Below are positions 26,514 through 34,920 of a stretch of DNA of 48,630 nt, piece by piece (the first letter of the stretch is position 1; every line of letters starts with the position of its first letter). The stretch spans positions 1-48,630 of the forward strand of contig CALCKW010000026.1 of NCBI GenBank assembly GCA_937965695.1, written 5' to 3'. The notes beneath the pieces are model-generated. The model was not told the origin of the DNA, did not search any database, and saw nothing but the letters and a program-made list of their open reading frames with translations. This stretch comes from an uncultured Granulosicoccaceae bacterium (GTDB lineage: Bacteria > Pseudomonadota > Gammaproteobacteria > CALCKW01). A program made the translations under genes and the position numbers.

Positions 26514-27347
26514 TCAGCGTCCGGCCAAAATACGTAACCAACGCTGAGCTTCGGCTTGCATTTGCGGCGCAATAAGTTTGAAGAGTTTCAGACGATCAAA
26601 CAGTTCTGGGTTGGCCGCAAGTTCTTCACGCAGTGAACGTCCAAAGGTCTGACGCAAGGATGTGCCGATGTTGAGTTTTCCAACACCTTCGGCGGGTAGG
26701 CGACGCAGCTCTTCTTCGCATATTCCGCTGGCACCGTGTATGACGATGGGTTGCTCGACAATTTGGGCAATGTTGTTCAAGCGATCAAAATCTATCGGAA
26801 CCGTACTCTCAGCAAGGCGATGAATATTTCCCACAGAAACGGCGACGGCATCAACGCCTGACTCGCTGGCAAATCGTTGAGCCTGTTCTGTCGTCGTGAG
26901 TTCGCTACGGATATGGTCTCGCCCTTCGCTGTAAGCCACCGAACCAATCTCGCCCTCAACGCTGACACCCGCCTGCTTTGCACGCGCAACCACAGAGGCG
27001 CTGCGTCGAATGTTCTCGTCAATAGGCAACTGAGAACCGTCAAACATCACGGAGTCATACCCCGCATCAATTGCAGCAAAAACGATTTCTTCTTCGTAGC
27101 AATGATCGAGATGCACACAGACAGGGACATTAGCTTTAGCCGCCAGCGGCCCCAACATAGCAGCCAGAGATTCTGGCCCCATGTATTGCACCATGTCTAA
27201 ATTGGTGGCGATGATCACGGGCAATTGTTCCGCTTCCGCGGCGGCCACTACCGCCATAGCGTCTTCAAAACCAAAGACATTAAAACATGGGACTGCACGG
27301 CCTTCCGCCAGTGCGGCAGGCATTAAGTCGTTAAGGTTAGCGCGCAC
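26514..27347 (-). CDS. class II aldolase, IolJ/FbaA-like
   Basis: The protein is 277 residues. Zinc and catalytic residues are visible: 'HLDHCYEE' (catalytic Asp and Zn His), Glu in 'VEGEIG', His in 'VGNIHR' and His in 'VIHGASGI'. The usual 'GTAHG' loop is altered to 'GNIHR'. Enzymes of this family cleave ketose (bis)phosphates, and IolJ cleaves 2-deoxy-5-keto-gluconate-6-phosphate to dihydroxyacetone phosphate and malonate semialdehyde. It follows the second IolB and single-domain IolC, which is why I propose IolJ function. The start is a GTG with GGAGC upstream. Confidence 0.85.
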   Translation of the reverse strand: MRANLNDLMPAALAEGRAVPCFNVFGFEDAMAVVAAAEAEQLPVIIATNLDMVQYMGPESLAAMLGPLAAKANVPVCVHLDHCYEEEIVFAAIDAGYDSVMFDGSQLPIDENIRRSASVVARAKQAGVSVEGEIGSVAYSEGRDHIRSELTTTEQAQRFASESGVDAVAVSVGNIHRLAESTVPIDFDRLNNIAQIVEQPIVIHGASGICEEELRRLPAEGVGKLNIGTSLRQTFGRSLREELAANPELFDRLKLFKLIAPQMQAEAQRWLRILAGR

Positions 27348-27431
27348 GTTGGGTGCTCCGAAAGTTAGAAAATTTCTGTGTGATTCTGAAGTTTGCTCTT
27401 CGCTCTGGGTTTAGCTCGGAGCGCATGCCTC

Positions 27432-27465
27432 AACATTCGCGTCACCTGACGTGAGGCTGAATGTT
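27432..27465 (-). promoter_or_regulatory. imperfect stem-loop in the IolB-aldolase gap
   Basis: AACATTC and GAATGTT outer arms continue inward as GCGTCAC / GTGAGGC with one mismatch and a one-base bulge. No T-run follows on the minus strand. It is a likely RNA processing or stability element within the operon, rather than a terminator. Confidence 0.45.
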
Positions 27466-27526
27466 CGGCCGACAAAAAAAGTAGCTAGGTTAGCCTTGCA
27501 TTAGCTCGGGACGCGAGCAGCGCGAC

Positions 27527-27562
27527 GGTGCTGCGAACAGCATTACCCTGCACCGCAGCACC
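27527..27562 (-). promoter_or_regulatory. GGTGCTGCG / CGCAGCACC stem-loop in the IolB-aldolase gap
   Basis: Perfect 9-bp GC-rich arms with an 18-base loop lie about 45 bases past the IolB-like stop. It is the strongest dyad in this 259-base gap. With the neighbouring stem it could stabilise or attenuate the transcript. No T-run is present. Confidence 0.5.
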
Positions 27563-27606
27563 CCTAATAAAAGTTATAAGCAGAATTTAATGAAAGAACG
27601 CCCGGT

Positions 27607-28449
27607 CTACTTAAATTTGGAAATCATGTCTTTGATGCCAGGAATGGTGTGCACTTGGTATTCGTGTGCAGGCTCAAAAAACTGCTTCAGGGACTTTGAG
27701 GTTTCACCCACAATAATCGTGAAATAATACATCTCGTACCCTGGAGCCGCCACGCAAGGGTGGTAACCGCGATCAATCATATACGTGCTGTCGTTTTTGA
27801 TATGGAACACAGGACCGAAGTCATCTTCGTTCACGTATCCAAACTGCGCACCAAAGCCATGGCCCGGGTTGAAGCGAAAGTTATAAACTTCCTCAAAACG
27901 TGTTTCAATATCACCGCGATCCGTGTCGTGCTTGTGCGGCGGAAAACCGGACCAACCACCGGCCCCGACCGTAAACAGCTCGCTCACCAACAGCCTGCCG
28001 CGTTGCTCAGCATTGGCCTGACCTAAAAGGTGTTTTATTTTGCGATGCGTTTTAGTGTCGTCAGAACCGTACTGCACCAGATCGATGTCGTCGTCGCGCA
28101 TGGCAAAAGGTTTAAGACGTTCGTCGTACACACCGCCGGCGATAAATATTTCAGCGTCGCTCAACGCCTCGAGTTGGCAGGGGCTATCCACAGGCACATA
28201 GACGCCGTTTGGCATGCCTTCCCAGAGGTTGGTACGGGTACCAATTTTGTCAAATACTTCGCCATCAACGGTTACTTTGGCACTGCCAGTGACTGGCACA
28301 ACACAACACTCATGACCACTCAGTTGAAAATCATAGCTTTCGCCACTGTTGAGTCGCACGCGGTTAAAATACACCAACGGCACATAATCATTGTGTTCGG
28401 CGACAATCGCTTGGTTGCGATTGTCGAAGGATGCAATATGTTGTGGCAT
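27607..28449 (-). CDS. iolB: divergent IolB-type 5-deoxy-glucuronate isomerase
   Basis: The protein is 280 residues of the KduI/IolB double-cupin family. The metal-site pattern 'PPHKHDTD...RFEEVY' and 'DRGYHPCVA' parallels that of the canonical IolB at 34114-34917, but sequence is otherwise quite different. IolB isomerises 5-deoxy-D-glucuronate to 2-deoxy-5-keto-D-gluconate. As a second copy it could process a modified acid, or simply be redundant. A ribosome site (GGAG) precedes the ATG. It sits between the single-domain kinase and the class II aldolase. Confidence 0.8.
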   Translation of the reverse strand: MPQHIASFDNRNQAIVAEHNDYVPLVYFNRVRLNSGESYDFQLSGHECCVVPVTGSAKVTVDGEVFDKIGTRTNLWEGMPNGVYVPVDSPCQLEALSDAEIFIAGGVYDERLKPFAMRDDDIDLVQYGSDDTKTHRKIKHLLGQANAEQRGRLLVSELFTVGAGGWSGFPPHKHDTDRGDIETRFEEVYNFRFNPGHGFGAQFGYVNEDDFGPVFHIKNDSTYMIDRGYHPCVAAPGYEMYYFTIIVGETSKSLKQFFEPAHEYQVHTIPGIKDMISKFK

Positions 28450-28465
28450 TTTTTTCTCCGCTCGC

Positions 28466-29446
28466 TCAGTCGTACTGAGCCATAAATTTTACGAGTTCGG
28501 CGTCTGTTGGTGATGCTGCACTACAACTTTCGCCCGCGACAACTATAGCGGCCGAAGCGCTCCCACGCCGAACACATTCGTCCAAAGGTACACCGGCCAA
28601 CAGACCCGCGCATAGTGCGCCTGCGTAGGCGTCCCCTGCTCCAAAAGGTTTTTTAGCAGTTACCGGAAAAATCGGCTGCACAACGGGCGGCTGATCATCC
28701 AAATAAACACGCGAGCCTTCTGAACCCGCTTTGACAAAAACCACGCGGGTGGCACCCGGGGCGTTGAGTAAACTGGCAGCAATGGCATCATCGCCCTGCG
28801 CTACCGGAGCACCCAGTACTTCAAATTCTTCTCGGTTGCCAACAACCAGCGTGGCAAAGCGCGCGGCCAATTGATAACAACAGCTGGCCTCAGACAACGA
28901 ACGCCAGTTATAGGCGCGGTAATCTAAGTCGAGCAACACAGTTGTATTGCTCTGCTCCGCGGCTAACAACGCGGCGTAGACGGCCTCACGCGATGGACTT
29001 TCACACAACGCCGTGCCAGACACCACCAACAAACGCGTATTGGCGATCATGCTGGTATCAATGTCTTCCGGTGCCAGCGCCATATCGGCGGCCCGATTGC
29101 GGTAAATGACTACCTCGCAGTCGTCAGGGCGCATTTCGGTCACGGCCAAACTGGTCCGGCTGCCATCCGTGGTTGTGCCCAAACCGTCGACAGCAACCCC
29201 TTCACTGCTCAGGTAGTCACGCACATAAGCGCCGAGTGAGTCGTCCGAGACCATGCCTATCATACCGACAGAAGCACCTAAGCGCGCCATAGCTACCGCT
29301 ATATTAGCGGGCGATCCACCGACAAATTTTTCAAAGCCGCTGACGTCACCCATCGCCGTGTTGTGCTCGCGGGCGTAGAGATCAACGCCGGCGCGACCAA
29401 GGCAAAGTGCATCCAATGCACGCTTCTCGTCTGGCAATATATTCAC
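28466..29446 (-). CDS. iolC: PfkB-family kinase, single-domain IolC
   Basis: The protein is 326 residues. The PfkB signatures 'GGSPANIAVAMARLG' (residues 43-57) and 'KPFGAGDAYAGAL' (catalytic Asp272) are intact, and 'LGRAGVDLYAREH' at the N terminus is typical of IolC. IolC phosphorylates 2-deoxy-5-keto-gluconate at C6. A second IolC, fused to DUF2090, is encoded at 32189-34117. The GTG start overlaps the iolE stop by four bases (GTGA). Confidence 0.85.
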   Translation of the reverse strand: MNILPDEKRALDALCLGRAGVDLYAREHNTAMGDVSGFEKFVGGSPANIAVAMARLGASVGMIGMVSDDSLGAYVRDYLSSEGVAVDGLGTTTDGSRTSLAVTEMRPDDCEVVIYRNRAADMALAPEDIDTSMIANTRLLVVSGTALCESPSREAVYAALLAAEQSNTTVLLDLDYRAYNWRSLSEASCCYQLAARFATLVVGNREEFEVLGAPVAQGDDAIAASLLNAPGATRVVFVKAGSEGSRVYLDDQPPVVQPIFPVTAKKPFGAGDAYAGALCAGLLAGVPLDECVRRGSASAAIVVAGESCSAASPTDAELVKFMAQYD

Positions 29447-30348
29447 AGTAGTCCCGCTTCCGTCGCTAGGCGGCTGAGATGATCAAAGCCCCGTTTTGCA
29501 TTGGCGTATGAAGGAGCAACTGATGGGTCTTGCTCCGCCTCTACGATTAACCAACCGTCGTAGTCGGCGTCTGCCAAGGCTTTTAAAACAGCTGGATAAT
29601 CAATACAGCCATCGCCGGGCACGGCAAAAGAGCCAGCCAACAGCGCGTCGATAAAACTGGTGTCACGATTGACAGCGTCTCGGGTGATGTCATGGCGCAT
29701 ATCTTTACAGTGCACATGGTAGGTGCGCTCTGCGTAGGTGCGCGCTAAATCAACGGGGTCACCACCGCTAAAAAACATATGGCCGGTGTCGATTAATAAA
29801 CCAACACTCTCGCCACTGCCGTCGAGCATGCGATCTACTTCTTCGCGCTGCTCTATTAGGGTTCCCATGTGATGATGGTAGGCCAACTGCAACCCTTGAT
29901 CAGCGACAAAATCAGCGACCTCGGTTAAGCCAGCACAAAAGCCCTGCCATTGATCAGCGCGCATGCGTGGCCGACGTGACAATGGCGTCCAGCGCTCACC
30001 TTGAATCGTGCCAGTGATATCGCAGTAAATCAGCGCTTTGCAACCCAGCGATTTAAGCAAGTGCACATGTGGCTTGATTGCTTCGATCTCGGCTTTCGCA
30101 CCGTGCGCCATCAGCCCACCGCTAAACCAACCCGACGCCAGACACAAGCCGTGCATGGCTAAGATAGGCCCCAGAATGTCAGGGTCACGCGGGAATTTAT
30201 TACCGAGCTCAAAACCGGTGTATCCCACTTCGCGCCCTTCGCGCAGACTGGTCTCCAACGTGGTTTCCCCACCTAGAGTTGGCAGGTCGTCATTGCTCCA
30301 CGTCAGCGGGTTAATGCCTAACTGCACCGATGTTTTTTTAGCACTCAA
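29443..30348 (-). CDS. iolE: IolE, myo-inosose-2 dehydratase
   Basis: The protein is about 301 residues with an AP-endonuclease-2-like TIM barrel. 'LGINPLTWSNDDLPTLGG' at the N terminus, 'YTGFELGNKFPRD', 'AYHHHMGT', 'LIDTGHMFFSGG' and 'HCKDMR' are IolE blocks holding the metal and substrate residues. It dehydrates 2-keto-myo-inositol to a diketone, the IolD substrate. The start is assigned to a TTG at 30348 that overlaps the iolD stop (TTGA). AAGGAG sits eight bases upstream, and a longer GTG frame from 30381 lacks support. It is the only IolE in the window. Confidence 0.92.
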   Translation of the reverse strand: MSAKKTSVQLGINPLTWSNDDLPTLGGETTLETSLREGREVGYTGFELGNKFPRDPDILGPILAMHGLCLASGWFSGGLMAHGAKAEIEAIKPHVHLLKSLGCKALIYCDITGTIQGERWTPLSRRPRMRADQWQGFCAGLTEVADFVADQGLQLAYHHHMGTLIEQREEVDRMLDGSGESVGLLIDTGHMFFSGGDPVDLARTYAERTYHVHCKDMRHDITRDAVNRDTSFIDALLAGSFAVPGDGCIDYPAVLKALADADYDGWLIVEAEQDPSVAPSYANAKRGFDHLSRLATEAGLL

Positions 30349-32186
30349 AACGGTTGCTCCTTCTTGCCTTCGCTCTGCCACGTGCGCTCTGCTTCTATCA
30401 CGCTGTCACGTGTAGAAACCTGAGGAATACCAACTTGCCACCAGCTACCACCGTCTGTTGAGTCGACAGCATTGGTATCTATGGTGACGCAATACGTGCT
30501 GCTGGCAGCCCGAGCGCGTTCAAGTGCTGCCGGTAGCGCGTCTAGTGCGTCCACATGCTCTGAAATTGCACCCAGTGAACGCGCATGCGCCGCGAAATCG
30601 ATTTTTGGTGTGGTGCCCGCCGTGCCGTCGTCGAGCAGATTGTTAAAAGCCTCTTGCCCGCAACCGCTTTGTAGACGATTAATACAACCAAAGCCGCGAT
30701 TGTCTAACACCACTAGAATGATTTTCTGATCCAGCGCCACTGAACTGGCGATCTCAGAATTGAGCATTAAGTAGCTGCCGTCGCCAACAACGACATACAC
30801 TTCGGCATCGGGCTGCGCCATCTTGACACCAATGCCACCGGCTATCTCATAGCCCATGCATGAAAATCCATACTCGCTGTGATAACCACGACTGTGCTCA
30901 GCGGGCCACAGTTTCATGCCTTCGGCGGGCATAGAGCCTGCGGCAACAACCAAGACGTCTTTACTCAAATCAGCAGACGCCACAATGGCACCAGTGACTT
31001 GCGCATCGCTGGGCACACCTTCGCCTGGTGCGATCGCTTCGGCGATGGTGGCGTCCCAAATACGCTTGCATTCCGCCACACGATCCAACCAGCTGGCTTC
31101 TGACTTCCAGCCTTGCAATAAATGTTGCAACTCATCAAAAGCGCGTCTTGCGTCACTGCGCAGCGCGACGGCTCCGTGCTTGTTGGCATCAAAGTGCGCA
31201 ACGTTTATGTTGACCTGCTGTACGCGACTGTTGGACAACGCTGTACGTGATCCCGTGGTGAAGTCGGACAGACGAGCACCTACCGTGAGCAGTAAATCAG
31301 CCTCGGCAGCCAGTGCGTTTGCGCTACTGGCACCGACCACTCCAATGCCTCCGGCATTTAAGGGATCGCTCGCATTCAGCGCACCTTTACCAGCAGACGT
31401 CTCGACCACTGGCACACCGTGTTGCTTGGCAAATGCTCTTACAGCGTCAACAGCTCCGCTGTAGTGCACACCACCACCGGCGACTAAGACAGGTTTTTTG
31501 GATTCTTTTATCAGCGCAGCAACACGCGCCAATTGCTCATGGTCAGCACCCAAGCGTTGCGTGCGATGAACAGTCGTTTCAAAAAAGCTTAGCGGATAAT
31601 CGTAGCTCTCCGCTTGAACATCTTGGGGCATACATAAAGTAACTGGGCCGCAAAGTTCTGCGTCGGTCAGTACAGCGATCGCTTGTGGCAAACTTGTTAT
31701 CAGCTGCTCGGGTTTGGTGAATCGATCAAAGTAACGGGAGACTGGCTTAAAACAGTCGTTGGCGTTGATGTTCGGATCACCGAAGTTTTCGACTTGTTGC
31801 AACACCGGATCGGGACGGCGGTGCATGAAGGTATCCCCCGGCAAAAACAACACGGGCAAACGATTGACGTGTGCCAGAGCCGCCGGTGTCACCATATTGG
31901 TGGCTCCCGGTCCAATAGAGCTGCTCACAACCATCATTTGCTGTCGGCGTGTCTGTTTAGCAAAAGCAATGGCGGCGTGCGCCATTGACTGCTCACAGTG
32001 CCCGCGGTAGGTCGGCAATTGCTCGCGTACACCGTGCAGTGCTTCTCCCAACGCAGGCACGTTGCCGTGCCCAAAGATGGCCCACACACCGGCGAACAGC
32101 GGTTTAATTTCTCCGTCTTGCTCAACGTGTTGTGCCGCGAGATAGCGCACCATTGCCTGCGCTGCTGTCAGTTTTATTGTCGTCAT
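30345..32186 (-). CDS. iolD: IolD, trihydroxycyclohexane-dione hydrolase
   Basis: The protein is about 613 residues and ThDP-dependent. The N-terminal PYR domain ('LTAAQAMVRYLAAQ') is followed by a central domain ('PVLVAGGGVHYSGA') and a C-terminal PP domain. The ThDP/Mg motif is 'GDGSYLMLNSEI...VLDNRGFGCI'. It hydrolyses the cyclic diketone to 5-deoxy-D-glucuronate, opening the ring. The ATG at 32186 lies two bases after the iolC-fusion stop, with GGAAGAG upstream. It is the only IolD present, so both IolB proteins must draw on its product if both act in this pathway. Confidence 0.95.
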   Translation of the reverse strand: MTTIKLTAAQAMVRYLAAQHVEQDGEIKPLFAGVWAIFGHGNVPALGEALHGVREQLPTYRGHCEQSMAHAAIAFAKQTRRQQMMVVSSSIGPGATNMVTPAALAHVNRLPVLFLPGDTFMHRRPDPVLQQVENFGDPNINANDCFKPVSRYFDRFTKPEQLITSLPQAIAVLTDAELCGPVTLCMPQDVQAESYDYPLSFFETTVHRTQRLGADHEQLARVAALIKESKKPVLVAGGGVHYSGAVDAVRAFAKQHGVPVVETSAGKGALNASDPLNAGGIGVVGASSANALAAEADLLLTVGARLSDFTTGSRTALSNSRVQQVNINVAHFDANKHGAVALRSDARRAFDELQHLLQGWKSEASWLDRVAECKRIWDATIAEAIAPGEGVPSDAQVTGAIVASADLSKDVLVVAAGSMPAEGMKLWPAEHSRGYHSEYGFSCMGYEIAGGIGVKMAQPDAEVYVVVGDGSYLMLNSEIASSVALDQKIILVVLDNRGFGCINRLQSGCGQEAFNNLLDDGTAGTTPKIDFAAHARSLGAISEHVDALDALPAALERARAASSTYCVTIDTNAVDSTDGGSWWQVGIPQVSTRDSVIEAERTWQSEGKKEQPF

Positions 32187-32188
32187 GA

Positions 32189-34117
32189 TTAGTTTGCTCT
32201 TCCGCGCCAAGCCGCGATCACTTGCCTGTAATTTTGTTTAATTTGTGTCTGTAACTGTTCATCGTTTATGTCGCCCGCAAGCCAAGCTCTTGCCGGTGCA
32301 CCGAAGATGCTGCGACCTACGGCAAATCCGCGGACTCGATCAAGTCCAGCGCAGGCTTTAAATCCTTCAGCCAATTCATTGATAGGCGCATCGAGTCCGA
32401 GAATCACAATGCCGTGACAATTTTCGTCTCGCTCATCAATGAGCGCCGAGACTTGCTCCAAGTGCGCTTTGCTCAAACCGGGTATTTTCCACCAATCTGG
32501 CAACACGTTGAGGTTGTAAAAACGTTTAACCGCTCGCACCACCGCTTCATCGTGGTCGTGGCAACGCTGACCGTCCACTTTGGGTGGGATAATCTCCAGC
32601 AGTAGTTCGTGCCCACTTATCTGACACGCGCGCCACAAATTTTGTACTTGCCGTTCTTGTGCATGGCGCAAGTTGTTTTCGTCGTCCGGGTGATAAAACA
32701 CCAAGCACTTAACAATGTGCTCTTGTGGCCAAGAGACCAACTGCGAACCGATACTGTCACCGCGCTCCAGTGCCAACGGTCGTGAACTTGGCACCTCTAC
32801 CGGGCGCCCAATCCAAAGGCCTGAGCCGGTCGCTGCGTTCAGGCTGTCTTGTGCAAAGGTGTCATCACACAAGATACCCGCCTGCCCTTGCAAGCTGTCT
32901 TCTTCTATCACTACCTGAGTAGCCTGCAACAGCAATTGCTTTAATGGGCCAATATGTTCTAGCGACGCACCGACTTCACGCGCCATGTCAATCAACTGTT
33001 TGCGGTGATCAAAAGCATGTATCGCCAACTCGCCCCAAGGCTCACGGCGCTGGCGTGTAGTCACACGGTGCAAGTGGCTGAGCCACTGGTGTTGATCAGG
33101 GCGTTCTATCTCCGCGCTATTGGCGAGGTAATAATCCAGCTCAGACACAGTTGGCATGGCTGGGGTGCAGCCGTGCCTAGAAACAACTAATGCACCACTG
33201 GCATTGGCGTAGCGCAATGCCTGCTCAAAGCCTTCATCGCGCAACCAACCACGCATGAATCCAGCGGCAAATGCATCACCTGCACCCAGTACGTTGAGCA
33301 CCTCAACAGACACTCCTTCTACGGTGATCCCATCATCAACCGAAGACGGGATATCTCCTTCAAAAACCGTCGCGCCATAAGGACCACGCTTGAGCACAAT
33401 GGTTGCCTGCGTATGTCCACGCACATTGCGCAGTGCTTGCAGTGTGTTATCGCTGCCACCGGCAATGTGTATTTCCTCTTCGGTGCCAATGACTAAATCA
33501 AACATCGGCAAAATGCCTTGCAAATGCGAACTGACATCCGCTGAACTGACAAAGCGTGTTTCACCATCACCGCGCGAGGCCAAGCCCCAAAGCACGGGGC
33601 GGTAGTCAATATCGAGGGCTGTCTTTACGCCGCGTTCACGCGCCATATTTAGCGCGGCCACAGAGGTCGCGTGAACGGCAGGTGTCGAGAAGTGCGTGCC
33701 CGTGATCAGCAGGCACTTCGCGCTGGCGATAAAGTCAGCGTCCAGATCAGATTCGGCAATCGCCATATCCGCGCAATTTTCGCGCACAAAAACCAACGGG
33801 AAAGTGTCGCTGTCTTTGATGCCAAGCAGCACCATCGCCGTGGGTCGCTCAGGGTCAGTGATCACAGCGCGCGTGTCGACACCTTCGCGCTGCAATTGCT
33901 CCCGCAAAAAACGACCAGCATGCTCATCACCCACACGAGTGATCAAAGCAGTTTTTAAACCCTGACGTGCGGCACAAGCAGCGATATTGGTGGACGAGCC
34001 ACCCATGTATTTTGCAAAGCTGCTGACGTCTTCTAGGCGCGCGCCTATCTGCTGCGCGTAGAGGTCTACGCCGCAACGTCCAAGAGTGATGAGATCAAGT
34101 GAAGTATCGGTGGTCAT
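32189..34117 (-). CDS. iolC: IolC kinase fused to DUF2090 aldolase-like domain
   Basis: The protein is 642 residues. The PfkB kinase domain (about 1-325) has 'YMGGSSTNIAACAARQG' and 'VLGAGDAFAAGF' (catalytic Asp281). The DUF2090 domain (about 335-640) contains 'LAIHAFDHRKQLIDMA' and a TIM-barrel-like pattern. This fusion is the usual Pseudomonadota form, proposed to phosphorylate 2-deoxy-5-keto-gluconate and cleave the phosphate to DHAP and malonate semialdehyde. The ATG at 34117 overlaps the iolB stop (ATGA); an in-frame ATG at 34129 is possible. Confidence 0.92.
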   Translation of the reverse strand: MTTDTSLDLITLGRCGVDLYAQQIGARLEDVSSFAKYMGGSSTNIAACAARQGLKTALITRVGDEHAGRFLREQLQREGVDTRAVITDPERPTAMVLLGIKDSDTFPLVFVRENCADMAIAESDLDADFIASAKCLLITGTHFSTPAVHATSVAALNMARERGVKTALDIDYRPVLWGLASRGDGETRFVSSADVSSHLQGILPMFDLVIGTEEEIHIAGGSDNTLQALRNVRGHTQATIVLKRGPYGATVFEGDIPSSVDDGITVEGVSVEVLNVLGAGDAFAAGFMRGWLRDEGFEQALRYANASGALVVSRHGCTPAMPTVSELDYYLANSAEIERPDQHQWLSHLHRVTTRQRREPWGELAIHAFDHRKQLIDMAREVGASLEHIGPLKQLLLQATQVVIEEDSLQGQAGILCDDTFAQDSLNAATGSGLWIGRPVEVPSSRPLALERGDSIGSQLVSWPQEHIVKCLVFYHPDDENNLRHAQERQVQNLWRACQISGHELLLEIIPPKVDGQRCHDHDEAVVRAVKRFYNLNVLPDWWKIPGLSKAHLEQVSALIDERDENCHGIVILGLDAPINELAEGFKACAGLDRVRGFAVGRSIFGAPARAWLAGDINDEQLQTQIKQNYRQVIAAWRGRAN

Positions 34118-34917
34118 TTCATCAGCCATTCATGATCGGGGTGATTGTAGAATTTCCAGACGCGACGAGGTCCCGCCATCACGTTTAGGTAGTAGCCTTC
34201 ATAACCGTGCGCCACGCCATAGGGGTGATATCCGCGCGGCACCAAAACAACGTCACCACTGCTAATCGCCATGGTTTCGTCAAGCGAGTAATCGTCGGTG
34301 TAGACCCGTTGCATGGCAAAGCCCTGCTCGGGGAATACGCGATGATAGTAAGTCTCTTCGAGTTGGGACTGCCTTGGCATATCGTCTTCGTCATGGCGAT
34401 GCGGTGGATAGCTGCTCCAGTTACCTGACGGCGTACGAACCTCGACCACGAGTAGGCTGTGCGCCCAGTCGACTGAGTCAGGCAGTATATCGTAGACATA
34501 CCGTGTGTTGGTGCCGCTGCCACGCACTGAGTAGGCAACATCGTCAGGGCTTATCACTCGCGCCGCATAGTCACCACCACCGGGTGCACTGCAAACAGCC
34601 AGCTCAAGATCACCGCGGGCAGTTACCTGCCCCTCGGCGCCCGCAGGCACATACAAGGACCAAGGCTTTATGTGTTCAGCAACAGATTGGCGATCGCCCA
34701 CTGCAGTGGCTTGCACGTCACCCGATACCAAGTCACCCTTACCCGCCATAACCACCAGGCAATGCTCACGCCCGTCATCTGGTACGCTAAAACTCTGGCC
34801 GTCAGCCAGCTTGTAATATTCAAAACCCACATAGGTCCAGCCCGCAGATTCAGGGCTGACTTTTTGCACACATCCAGACGCATCGGGTGGCAGAGGTCTT
34901 TGCAGTAGCTTGCCCAT
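34114..34917 (-). CDS. iolB: IolB, 5-deoxy-glucuronate isomerase (canonical)
   Basis: The protein is 267 residues. It is a double cupin with all canonical IolB blocks: 'SGNWSSYPPHRHDEDD', 'LEETYYHRVFPEQGFAMQR', 'VPRGYHPYG' and 'YYLNVMAGP', followed by 'HEW' at the C terminus. The His/His/Glu/His residues form the metal site. It converts 5-deoxy-D-glucuronate to 2-deoxy-5-keto-D-gluconate. It sits between iolG (three bases upstream) and the fused iolC (4-base overlap), a compact canonical core. Confidence 0.95.
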   Translation of the reverse strand: MGKLLQRPLPPDASGCVQKVSPESAGWTYVGFEYYKLADGQSFSVPDDGREHCLVVMAGKGDLVSGDVQATAVGDRQSVAEHIKPWSLYVPAGAEGQVTARGDLELAVCSAPGGGDYAARVISPDDVAYSVRGSGTNTRYVYDILPDSVDWAHSLLVVEVRTPSGNWSSYPPHRHDEDDMPRQSQLEETYYHRVFPEQGFAMQRVYTDDYSLDETMAISSGDVVLVPRGYHPYGVAHGYEGYYLNVMAGPRRVWKFYNHPDHEWLMK

Positions 34918-34920
34918 ACT

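Noticed and set aside
27471..27480. A-run next to the 27432-27465 stem, suggesting a terminator
   Set aside because: On the transcribed (minus) strand the run precedes the stem, so it cannot act as an intrinsic terminator for the inositol operon.
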